Below are positions 36,901-48,800 of a stretch of DNA of 64,000 nt, piece by piece. Position 1 is the stretch's first letter; each line of letters opens with the position of its first letter. The stretch is from Sphagnum compactum (taxonomy: Eukaryota > Bryophyta > Sphagnopsida > Sphagnales): NCBI GenBank assembly GCA_965153455.1, contig OZ234494.1:23684001-23748000 (forward strand), given 5' to 3'. The position numbers and the translations under genes are program-made. The notes below the pieces were generated by a model that was not told where the DNA came from, did not search any database, and was given only the letters and a program-made list of their open reading frames with translations.

Positions 36901-38928
36901 TTGACCCAAAATTCAATACCTGGCTTCCATCTGTTCTGAAATCTTTCAACCACGTGTGATATGAATGCTTGTTCAGATAAACCTTGATCATAGAACAGTT
37001 GTGTCATGGTGTGTCAGGTTTGTGGCAGAGAGCACTGGCCATCAAATCAGTAGTCGACTCTTAAGTATGAGATCTGCAAATGCATTGCTTGAGTTTCCAC
37101 AACGAACCGGAACCCTGCCGAGTGGCACAATGGTACCAGCACTTCTCATCTCAGATCTTACAGGCATGCCTTTCGATGATATGCCTATATCCTCCCATGA
37201 ATCCTTGTCAGGAGAAAAAAAGCAAGCAGACAAAGAGCACCATAAGCATAGTGGACATCATGGACATCATGGGCATCATGGACATCATGGACATCATGGA
37301 CATAACCCTTCTGTAAGAGAGGGAAGAACTGAAGGTTTGACAAAAGATGAGGTCAAAGTAGCAATTCTGACTGTCAGTGACACAGTATCGTCAGGTGCTG
37401 GCCCTGATCGCAGGTGAGCTATTGCCCTAGTCTGAAATTTCAAAGTGCCCCAAAGAGTGTGAAATGCCAAGCTGTTGCAAACACTTGATTCTGTAGTATA
37501 TCTGGAGTGCCTGTGGTTGTTGGGTACTAAAGAATATGACATTAACCTACATATATGGGGTGTTTATGGTTTTTACCCTGGTCCTAGGTTCACTTGTTTT
37601 TGCAACTAGTGGTGTGATCATTCATGTTTTTGAGAAGCTCAAACTCCAAATGATTCAGGTTGTAAACCAGGAGTTGTATACTACAAAAGGCTAGCTTAAT
37701 TTTGAATACAGAAGAAGAGTCTTCAACAGGTGAAGAATTCTCATCTATGTAGTTGGAACATTAACAGAAACCAGGTTGGGTTTGTTGGTGGTTGGCAGTG
37801 GGCCCAGGGCAGTGGAAGTTGTGAACAGCGTGTCTGATCGCCTAGGAGGGGCCACAGTAGTGGCAACCGCGATTGTTCCTGACAGTGTGCCTGCTATTCA
37901 GGAAAAGCTTCTTCAGTGGAGTGATAGTGATCATTTGCACCTCATCCTCACTACTGGTCTTGCTCCCTCTCCCTCCTCCTCCTCCTCCCTCACTAATTCC
38001 TCTCTTAATTTTGCCTCAAGGTCAAGTTTCAAAAGGCTGTGCCCATGAGAATGACTGGTATGTTGTCTTCTGACATCTGAGGAAAACATCATAGACTCTC
38101 ATAATTGTCCTCTGTGATTTTTTGATTGAGCATTGACCATTTTGTTTTGCTTTCCTGGAGTGGGTTTTTTTTTACTTTCCTGTAGGTACTTTCAAAGTTG
38201 ATAACTAAGCTGCATCATGATGGCAGGTGGGACGGGCTTCACTCCCAGAGATGTCACCCCTGAGGCAACCAGACCATTGATACAGCGAGAAACACCAGGT
38301 CTTGTGCAAGTCATGCTACAAGAGAGCCTAAAGGTTAGAGATTGTCCTTCAATTCATGGTGTCCCTTTTCACAGGGCCCAATATAAGCTCCTTAAAAACA
38401 CAGACACAGTTCTTACCATAATCTAGACAGAATTGTGAGGAATTTGAGAATCAATTCATGCCATACCTTGATATGATCAGTTTGATTATGCAGGTTACAC
38501 CTACAGCTATGCTTTCGCGGGCTGCAGCTGGGATTCGAGGTTCTACTCTGGTAAGGAAATTTCAGAATGCTCTTGATGCATCTGTGCACCTCACACATCC
38601 TAGAGCAATTAAGTTCAATTTTCCTTATCAATTGTTAATGGATATGCAGTTGATCAAATAATGCACTGTAATTGTGATGCAGATTATAAATATGCCAGGG
38701 AATCCCAATGCAGTGGCCGAATGTGTTGCAGCATTAATGCCAGCTCTACCACATGCTTTGAAGCAATTACAGGGTGACAAACGTGAAAAACATCCACGTC
38801 ATGTTCCTCATGCTGCAACTCCCCCTGACGTGTGGACCTCCAGTTACCATTCATCTTTGCAACAACCTCAAAATCCTGCAGCTCCCTTAATAGACAAGCC
38901 TTGCAATTGCTCCATTCAGGATCCATGA
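33916..38928 (+). CDS. CNX1: Molybdenum cofactor biosynthesis protein CNX1 (molybdopterin adenylyltransferase / molybdotransferase)
   Basis: Two-domain enzyme that adenylates molybdopterin (G domain) and inserts molybdate (E domain) in the cytosol. Thirteen exons: 33916-34116, 34343-34469, 34794-34921, 35128-35229, 35482-35568, 35783-36010, 36312-36502, 36772-36876, 37018-37413, 37799-37956, 38227-38333, 38494-38550, 38683-38928; 710 residues versus 670 in Arabidopsis, frame intact. The MoeA-like E domain spans about 1-440 ([56 protein letters not shown]). The MogA-like G domain spans about 500-690 ([50 protein letters not shown]). The linker carries an unusual His-Gly repeat at about 464-485. 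E-G order is the plant arrangement. Intron 7 starts with a duplicated donor segment. Confidence 0.97.
36501..36595 (+). repeat. Perfect tandem duplication spanning a CNX1 splice donor
   Basis: About 45 bases starting AGGTCTGTCACACTTGACC at 36501 recur unchanged at 36550, period 49. The first copy contains the inferred donor of CNX1 intron 7 (exon ends 36502). The second copy repeats the same AG|GTCTGT in a slightly different left context (CGA instead of CGG). Perfect identity implies a recent event. Confidence 0.9.
37238..37303 (+). repeat. 9-bp coding repeat (His-Gly tract) in CNX1
   Basis: GGACATCAT is repeated about six times in frame inside exon 9 of CNX1, with one GGGCATCAT variant, encoding (GHH)n. 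An adjacent HHKHS leads into it. The repeat lies in the inter-domain linker, so length changes could be tolerated. Confidence 0.9.
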
Positions 38929-40690
38929 GGCACTCACTTCAGTAAGGCATGGATCCCTGTGTTTGAAATAATATCCTCTGTCAACTAATCCAGGAGTGAA
39001 TCCAGTGAAATTGTGAAAATGTGCCTGACACCAGTGCAACCATGAAAAGGTACATTCACCATCCAGTTTTGCTAAAAAGGTGTGATTATCCGCTTCAACT
39101 GTGTGGATGTTGCATTCATGGTTATTATGTACTTATCTACCCCCACTGTCCAGAGCTGATGAAGCTGTTTAGGTGATGGCTTCTCACTACTATGAAGGTA
39201 ACAACTTGATACTTTGTAAGTGACTCTCATGAGGTTATGACCCATTGTTGTGTTGTCTTTAAATTGTTGTTGTGGAGATCTCTCTGCAACTTCATAAATA
39301 TATGGTGCATGCATGGTGTTCCTTTGCTGGCCATGATGGCAGTTTCTAGGATGAGGGTGGAATCCCTCTTCTAAATGATTGTAGACAACCATGACTGCTT
39401 GCTCACCTATACAGAACAAAGTTATGTTCCGGTCTTGAAGACAGTACAGAACAGTGGATCCACATATTGAGCTTTTGCTTACAATGAGACTTATTTAATT
39501 AAGGCAGCTTTTATGTGGGTTTTGTGCATTATGGATTTGAGCACATGCTTCATATTAGCAAACTGTTTGTGCTTAGTGAGGAAATAGCTTGGCTGGCAAA
39601 ATATTGTCATGGCTATCATGATGCATAACGAGATACTGGTATTTGCTGCATTTGCTTCATGAATAGCATTTGCAAAGTGTAACATGATTGTGAATTTGGA
39701 AGTTGATCATGTGCCTATGCTGTGACTAAGCTAAAGGGTCTGTTTCATTGCATCATATTTGAAAGAAATTGTGTGTCATTGAAAATCAGGAACTTGTGCT
39801 TCACAATTGGAAACTATTCAAAGACCTCAATCTTTGTGTCTCTTGGAGTAGACATGAGTGAGTAGTGGTATCACGATGACACGAATCAACGAACAATGCA
39901 AAGTATTTGGCATTGAACTAGTAACGTGGGAAGTGGTGCCACCTGACACTCTTTGAAAACTCTCCTTGAATTCCACATTTGGTGGATTCTTATGTCTTCG
40001 CATTCATGGTTTATCTTCTCGATCATGAATTTGTCTGTGTAACCTTGTCATCAGTTTTGTAAGTTATTTTCAACCCCTTCCCACATTTGATGGGAGGTTT
40101 TTCAATTATGTGACCATTGCAATCTGGCTGTTACTAGAAACTATGTTGTGCAATTCTGTCCCATGTTTCAAATTTAAATCTTATGCATTGTTGTACATAC
40201 TCTGGGTTTATCCAAAGTCTATGGACACAAGTTGTTCACATAATTCATGTCATCATGTATGTATGTCTGTGCCATCTACTAAAATAACTACCTCTTCCGA
40301 GCTTTAGTTATCTGGCCCCTCTCCCCTACCTCACTACATGAAAAGGCAAAATGGTTATTAAATTGCTAAACCTCCATCTCCTTTAGCTCCATTATTCTTC
40401 CCTCTTTCTCACATTTTCAAAATGAAGCTTCAAATTAAAATTTAAGAATTATTTAAAAATTAGAGTACATTCCATAAATCCAGACCTTTTTTCCCAGCCA
40501 CAGGGCTCTAGTGTATGTAGGCCCATTGCTTGGGATAATTTATGTACCATAAAATTTCACTGGTATGTTGCATTGCCATGTGAGGTCACGTATTCAACTG
40601 CATACCATGGCATTCATAATTTGGTTATGAATGGATAATGGATTGATATGTAAATAATGCAAGTGAGGTTATAGGGTCAAAGGTATAGGA
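38929..40690. other. 3' flank of CNX1 and spacer
   Basis: The first few hundred bases should hold the CNX1 3' UTR. Beyond that no gene, RNA or repeat is recognised on either strand. Confidence 0.45.
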
Positions 40691-40796
40691 GAAGGGTCTG
40701 AGTACAGGCCCTTCTGTGATTCGAGATCGGTGTCCGAGGCCGGCAGGTCCAGGGAACAGGTCAAAAATCAGGGAAGGGCCTGCACTCAGGTCCTTC
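40691..40796. repeat. Pair of 24-bp palindromes
   Basis: Two related 24-base imperfect palindromes lie at 40691-40714 and 40773-40796. Both start GAAGGG and end C(C/T)CCTTC-like, with a CTG-CAG inner stem. Each can fold on itself, and the two can also pair with each other across a 58-base GC-richer spacer. The local GC content stands out from the AT-rich surroundings. Confidence 0.7.
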
Positions 40797-42887
40797 TAGA
40801 TAAAAGCAGAGCTGGGATTTTTTCACATTTTAGAAATAGTGACAGGCTGGCTGGTACCTTCTGCTGGTCAGAAGGCTCAGTACAGCCTGGCTAGTACTTT
40901 CCATTGCAGAAGATCTGGGATTTCATCCAAGAGAAAAGCCCCTCTTAGTTAGTGAGGCATTTATATTTGATAAACCTTATTTTTTAGCACATCATTGTTA
41001 ATCATAATAAATAAACTAGATTTGTTTTTAATAACATAAAACGATGGACACCAATAATTAGAGACCTCTAAACGCTGGATAGTTCGACCATGCTATGCTT
41101 ACATAGGTAACGGATCACTTTAATAGATCACCAAAAAGGGACATGTTGTTCATAAAGCAAATAATGCTGTAAACAGGTTTCTTCAGGCAGGTAAGGGAGC
41201 TGAAAATACAAAGGAAAAATCCAGGCAGTGCTTTCCGTCTGGACAATGCATTTCTAACAGTGCCCATTTTTGGGAAATCACCAATCAGAACATGGTTGTG
41301 TATTTCTAACACACACGTGCAATTTAGTAATGCACAACATCATTACCTCATTTCAAGGTGAATCTATGTGTATGCTCACTTAAGAGGCCTTCAATCCTTA
41401 GTCATAGGTTGAAATTTTCAATGTCTCATGCAATATGTGTGAAATTGCTAAATTACATATACCTATGGTTTTAACCACTAATTTCGCAAGATGACAGGTG
41501 CAAAGATGCATAAACCTTTGTCACCTTTGAATGGAGGGAATACCTATAGTGCAAAGGCGATAATGCGATACATAGAGTTTGCAAAAGGAGGTAACACACA
41601 CAACATAGGGACACTAATGACATTGTGCAAGGATATGTGATTCCATCTCAAAAGGGACCAACTACATTCAACACAAAGAAGGTAAAATAATGCTACAAAG
41701 ACACAAAGGATAACCCCATTTATGCAAACAGAGACATTCTCCACAACAAAGGGAAGATAGCATTCCTGAATGGGTAGGTAGGCAACATGCCTATCACCAC
41801 CAATCCATACCCACATCACATAAGAAAAATCTTCAAAAATACTAAAATAAGATTCAAACTTGAATATGATCAAGTAGTTCACACTTCACACCAGCTGCAT
41901 GTGTGTCAAAAAAATAAGGTCTCTGTTCACACATACATGAGAAAAGAAAATAATAACAATAGTAAAAAGGGGGTGTGTCACACTGTGGCCTTGCCATATA
42001 CATTAAAAAGTATCTTATTAAGGCAAAAGAAGAATTATGAAAATTCAAATATTTCCCCATGCGAAAATATAATCTTCGAAAAAATCCTCTAAATAAAGAA
42101 ACCAAAATCCTTCAAGATATCATAACTCTATAACTAATCTCAAGTTTCAACACAAGCCAAAATATCATCTCAAAATGTGAGACAGAAAACTGGGTTTACA
42201 TCCAAAAAACTACCACATCCTTCCATAGTCTGTTCCCCTTACAGGCCTTCCCAACAGAGTGCAAATCTATTTCCCGGGCTGATGACCAAAAAAAAAAAAC
42301 TTCAGACCCTAAAAATAATTTCTGTCTCTTAGTGTTCTCAGCAGCTGCCCGCTTGCCGCCCGCTCACCTTCCCGGGTTGTAAGCATGCTTCACGCGAGCA
42401 CGATGAGTGTGTCTGCAGAGGCGGCGACGGAGTGCGAGACAACCGATGGCGGCGAGAATATGCACGACAATCTTTCATGAGCAACCGTAATTGGCGTCCC
42501 TCCGCACACCGAGCAGTGAAAGGTCAGGAGCATTTCAATTCTTGCAACATGAGATCTGCATGAAACCGATGGATTCTTCGATTTTCCATGCACGTTCTCT
42601 GGTGTAGCCTGTTTTTCTTTCTTTTCTTCTTTCTTTTTTCTTTCCCCTCCATCGCTACGCATATTTTCTCTTCAAGCTTGAGCCGCTGCTGGTCTTCGCC
42701 TTCCACATTTAAGGAATCCGTGTTGAGAAAGTGTCCACAAGCGGAGGCAGTAGCTGATTTTACGACCGAAGAGACAAAATGCATCACGATGCATTTACTG
42801 GCATAATCTCTTCTGCAATCTTTACGTCATTTTGTGATCTCTAATCGCCTGTGGAGGTTGCGCTTTTCGTGGCAGAATTGAGACAGG
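40797..42887. other. Spacer and CFAP58 upstream region
   Basis: Mostly AT-rich without a recognised gene. From about 42350 the sequence becomes CpG-richer, and a pyrimidine-rich tract (TTCTTTC-type) runs at about 42610-42652. This marks the probable promoter and leader of CFAP58 some 240-500 bases before its ATG. Imperfect CTGGCT(A/G)GTAC repeats occur near 40850 and 40889. Confidence 0.45.
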
Positions 42888-45800
42888 ATGGAGGATCCTG
42901 AGAAGAATGCTGTTGACCCGACGGTCAGACCAACTATGGAGTCCCGGATGTTCGACGCGCTTGAACGGGACTTCCAACAGGTCTATAATATCTCTTTAGC
43001 ACAAATAGAAATTAGAAATCGGAGAAAGAACGAAAGAAGTACGATAAAGAGTGCTTGACAAGAGTGCTTGACGTTCACTTAAGAAAAAGAATAAGCAAAA
43101 GGAAGAGGAATGCTTCAAGCACGTCTGACCTAAATTCCCGGGCAAGAACTGTTCAAACATTTTGAGGTTTTCCAAAGGAGCTAGGAAATGTCTCATGGAA
43201 AAGGAATGATACAGAGATAATTGTCCAGTCTAATGGGCACAGTCTTTATTTCACCTAAACAGATTGATTTGTAATGGAGATTAGGCTTAGGGTCACTGGA
43301 GATGTTGCCTGTTTCAACAGTTGGTCTCAATGTCTCCTTTGTAGTAGTAAGGATTGCAGGAACAAAGTAATCCGCTTTCCTGTGTTACACTTGCAGCACC
43401 TTGAAAGTGTGCATTTGTACACCCATATACTCATTGCAGAACAAATTGAGCATTTGGTGAGGATTGAGCGATAGCACTAAGTGCTATAACAATATAGTCT
43501 TCCCCTCCAGATTCTGGTATGTTTTTCTTTAGTCATTGCTCTGTCTAGTAATGATCTGGGGCATATTGGTTACAGGTGTTGTCGGAACTCGAAGGAGACA
43601 TAACCCTAAATCGGTTCCGTGAAGAGTATGAGAAGCTGCACCGTGCACTCAAAAAATCTCATGGTGAAGAAGAATTCCCAACTTTTCTTCTGTCATTCGG
43701 GATTATTGTCATTTCAGGATTACAGTTCATCTTCTCTTCTGCCCAAAATCCATGGTGTCTATAAGCTTTTTCCTGGCATAATAATTGCATGGACAAAAAT
43801 TTGGAAATCATTGTGTTAACATCTTTTGAACTGCTTCTCCGGTTTTCCCATGCTCTCTGAAAAAACCTTCTGTTTCGTTTATGCTAGACCCATTGGTAGC
43901 AGAAGAAATATAATTGCATGTTTATTTTAATGAAAACTCAGCTTCTGGCTGCTGCGGGCCAAAAGTGTGGAATGAATTGAGGATCAGGCTCTGATGTATG
44001 CAGAGAGTGAGAAAAGGCTGATAAAAAAATGTCGAGAACTCAATGGAGAGATTCAAAAGAATGTAAAGAAGGTGACAAGTACCATGAAAATGAACCAAGA
44101 CGATGCAAACACCATTGCTGCTTTAAAACTGGAACTCGACAAAGCCTGGCGGATGGTGGATGCATCTCAAGAAAAAGAGGCCAAAGCCAAAGACAACATT
44201 CAGTCAGTTACTTCACAAGCAAGCTAACTCATGTCAACTCACATTTACATTATTGTCATAACCCTTCACTATATTTGTGTCAAAAAAGTTCAAGTGCCAC
44301 TTTGAGGACAGTGGACACCTAATTCATTTGGAAGTTGGTCTTGTGAGTTGTGATGTGCTCTCTGTTACAGGAAATCCATGGAACTTCATGTATGGTGTAC
44401 ACAAGCAATTAAGCCAATTCATGAGATGATGGGTTGGTGCAGGGCTCTGAAGCTAGAAATTGCAGAATTGGGTGGTGTTGTGGACCAAAGTGCTGCAATT
44501 ACAGCAGTCCAAGATGCACAGGTAGTTTATTTAACCATGCTCTTCTTTGTGTAGTGACAGCAACTTCTTCACAGACCAAAGAAACAGAAATGTCAAAATC
44601 ATAGTCCTACTCTTGATGTGCAAAAGATAAGTGTGGACACAGTTTTTGTGTGCTTCAAACTTGTAATTCCAGCTTGAAGCTTTAAGGATGTGCTCAATTG
44701 CATTGAGAGTGCATCAACTGCATGATCCAAACCATGTTATTCCAGTTTATTTTTGAGAGCTTCATCCATCATCTTTGCATGCGAAATCTTTCTAATATTT
44801 TGCAGTGAGTTCTTTCAGGTGGAAAACTTGGAGAAAGATAAGGAAAAGACTGCGCATCTGTTGGATGGACAAAAGGCCCAAATTGAAACCCTGAAGAAAG
44901 AACTTGAGGAATGGGCAGAGAAATGGAGGCAATATGAGCAGAAGGAATTTGACATGGAGAGAGAACTCAGTGCTACAAAAGACCAGCTTGCTTCAAAGCG
45001 CTCTGAATGCGAGCGGTACATATTTTGTCCGTTTGATACCATCTTCTTGTTGATGATTGCGGAATGCATTCAGATCATGGGAAACTATGGCCCAGAAGAA
45101 TTAGAGAAAGTCTGGAATGTTAAACTGGATCATTCCACAGAACTTGATTAATCACAAGTCATAGTCGGGTTGAAATTTGAAGTGGGAAGTCTTTTGATAT
45201 GGATGCATGAAGTAGGTGAAGCCTTTTCCTTACTTCATCAGATGACGGAATTTGGGGCAGGGAGGCAAAGAGAAAAGATCGCCTGGACCGGGAATTGAGA
45301 GCCCTGAAAAATGAGTCAGTGGCACGGGATATTGAGATACAGAACCACCAAGTCCAGATTGAAGCAGGCCATGCTCAAATCTCCCAGTTGAATGAGGTTG
45401 TGAAAGAGGCAAAACTGGCAGCAGAAAAAGCTGCAAAGGAGCTTCAATTGACACACTTCCGGGTACCATGGTCCTTTGTAACAACTATTTCTCTTTTTGG
45501 TATATATGTCAGTCCATCACATGGCATATCATAGAGATCCAAATTGGAGGAGAGTGGAATGCGTAGGTGTGTGTGTTTCTAAGTCTCAATAATCAGAGCT
45601 TCTATCAAAATTACTGTCTCTTAAATGTTGCAGTGATGACTGAGAGTCCTCACTTTTTTGAGCTAGCAATCTAGACTTGCTTTTGATAGGGTCAAAATAA
45701 GGGGACAAGGTCTGAGAGGGAACAAGGTCTAGTTTTAGAGTTACAACCTGGAAATGGCCTTTGGTTCTCTATCAAATAAACTGATGGAGGAGAGAAATGC

Positions 45801-48800
45801 AGATGGAGAAGCTGAATGCGGATATGGAGGAGCAAATTAGTAACAATACACAGCTATTGGCAGAAAATAGCCAAAAGCAAGTGGAGCTAAAAATGAAAGA
45901 TGATGAGATAGAGGTCCAAAAGCAGGAAACCATGCGCATCAACAAGGTTAGAAATACATGAATTGGCTTCTGTAAAGACCTAGGGATGACATCTTTCAGA
46001 TTTTCATCATACTCAGGGCCTAAATGTCCTTATCCTTGAGTTAAATTTCTCAATCCAGAAGAATAAGTGATAAAGGTTTGTAGTGACATTGATGTACAAA
46101 ATTTATGAAGAATATGTGCACTATTCTATTCTATTATATGTGCACACTTCTAGTTCTACTCTGTTCATCAATTAAGCTAGTGGAGAAGGGTCACAAACCA
46201 TGCACCTGTCTCCATGAGGAGTAGACTCCATTGGCAGAGGTTATAAGCAATTGTCCTTCATGAATGAAGGTTTTTTAAATGTCATGCAGTTTTTTCAATA
46301 GACTCAAAAAGAGTGCATGCTGGTGGTTTTGTTCTTTCTCAAAGTTTGGCTTCACCTGGACTATGATATGAATTCTGCCCTGGTGTTAAATTCTTTTCAG
46401 TCTTTCATTGAAGCTTAAACCTCTGAGGTGCAGATTTCAAAGTTGTATTGGATTGGCTGTGCTGGTCTTGTTTTGGTCTTTTCCCGCACTATTGACTGAA
46501 GATTGTGATGTTCACTAGTTACGAGAATCAACACTGCATAAACTGAAGGCAGCAAATTTTCTGGGGGAGGATCTTGAGAAAGAGCGTGACCTCAAGATAG
46601 AGCAATGCATGAAGGTTGAAAGGGAACTTGAAGAGCAGAAAAGATTGGTGGACCAACAAAGACGGCGAGTGGAGGAGGTAGTTCGAGAAAAAGACATGTT
46701 GAACAAAGTCAAGACTGTGGTAAGAAACATTGCTGGCCCATTTCCTGCGCTTTAAATCCAGGGACTAGTGGATACACCTGGAGCAGGTGAAAACTATAAA
46801 GACAAGCTAGGAGAATTAGGAATCTCATGTGCATAGATCTTGAACCTTTAGTACAGGAGGTCTGGAAGATTCTGTTTTATCATAGGAAGGATCCACAATT
46901 GAATAAGATATAGGTGAAGCAGTTTCAGGCAGAGCTAGACTGACAATGAACCGTGCACCAAAGTTCAGTAATGATGCAGATATCATCCTATTTCTTTTCT
47001 GTGGTATGCTCAATGGGTATGTTCAGGGTGCAAGAGCCCCGACCATTAAGCTATATGGGCCTCTCTATGCCTTAGGCTTAGATGCTTGTTTCACTAACGA
47101 TGTCTCTTGAGTGCTAGTCAACATCATCACTGAGTTGTCCTGTTACTTCCAAAATTATGACAAATTCAGGATCAATTTTCATACAATTTGTTTGCCTGAA
47201 AGTTTGAGTGGATTGTTAGATATATGTGACACCATCAGGAGCTGATCCTAGATGTTAGAGAAGTTAAGGAGTAGTTGTGGCAGCTAGTCATGACCATTCA
47301 AAATGTAGGTGATGATCTTCTACGTTGTGACTGGTATGAGGGTATAACTGAATTCTTCCTCAATCTCTGTTATCTGCATCACCTTTCCCAGAATGCTATT
47401 GTTGACTACAAAACATGTTTTTCAACCTTGATGCACTGAAAGTTGGGTGTTGCTTGGAATAAGGCGGAAGCAGAGACAAAGCGGCAAATGGAATCTGTGA
47501 AGACTGGACTTGTGTTGATAAAAAATCTGGAGGTGGAACTTAATCTATACAAGGAGGCGGCAGTAAAGCAAGATAAAGCCCTTCTTTCCATAGAGAAGCA
47601 AAGTCAGAAATATGGAGCAGAGGCAGCAGCATATGCAACAAAACTCACACAAGTAAGTTCAGTCTTATGCGCAACTGTGTTTTGATTTGCTTTTAAATTG
47701 AGAAGTGTGACAACAAATATATGATGATGTACTTAGCTGATCAACAGAGGTGACTGAAAACCCAGGAAACTTCACCAGCTTGACAGATTAATAGTTAGTG
47801 CTTTTCTGAGATTATTGAAATTTTCAGTGCAAATATGGGGAACTCTTTTCAGTTGTCAAATATAGGAATTGCACCACACAAATTGGGACTGGTGAATTCT
47901 TTTTAATCAGTTGGTGGACTCACTTTCTGGAAAGCCCAACTACTAAACTCTATTTGATATGGTCATTTTCTGACATCATTTTCCTTTACTCATTTGGTAC
48001 ATTGTCTTGACAGTCCCTAAACCTGCAGAGTAGCTTCCATGAGTTGAATGTGCCTATGGCATAAGTAACTGAAACATGTGAAGCAGGAGCATGAGAACTT
48101 GAAGATATTCTCAATTGAAACTGCTGGGATGACTGGCCTATAATTTTTTCCTGGCAGGCTTATGATGAGGTTCGGAACCGGGAAATTGAACTCTCAGAAC
48201 AGCAAAGGAAGATTGAGGAAGGTGAGGCCAAAATGAGACACCACCTTAATCTCTACGAGGCTGTTCGCACAGAACGCAATCTCTACAGTAAAAATTTGGT
48301 GGAAGCTCAAGATGAAACTGATGAAATGAAGCGAAAGTTCAAAGTAATGAATCATTTAGTGGAGCAGTTGAAGGAGGAGCTTATCTCTAAAGACAATGCC
48401 CTCATCAAAGAGCATTTTGACTACCTCAAGGTTTTTCCTGTGTTTCCCAATTCTGTAAAACTACTGGCAACTTTGGTACTTCCAGGCATTCAGAACATCT
48501 TGTGAAAACAGAGAAAGCACCAAGGTTTTCATGTTGGAAGCTGGGATAAACATGGAAATGTTTTCCAATATTTGTGAAATTGCATGGAATGGGTGATGGG
48601 TGCAGTTGGAGAAAGAGAGGGAGCAACTGAAGATGGAGGTTAGCAAGGGGGTGGTGAAAATAAAAAACACAGATATGGCCGTAGCACAACACATGACAAA
48701 TATAGTGAATTTAAATCGTATAATAGGTGAGGCGGATGCTGAGAAGATGCAACTCAAGAAAGAACTTGAAACCACCAAGAGTGAGCGGGATGTACTCGGT

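Noticed and set aside
41115-41312. Minus-strand ORF with LPGFFLCIFSSLTCL
   Set aside because: It looks hydrophobic and gene-like at first, but no family, splice partner or codon evidence supports it.
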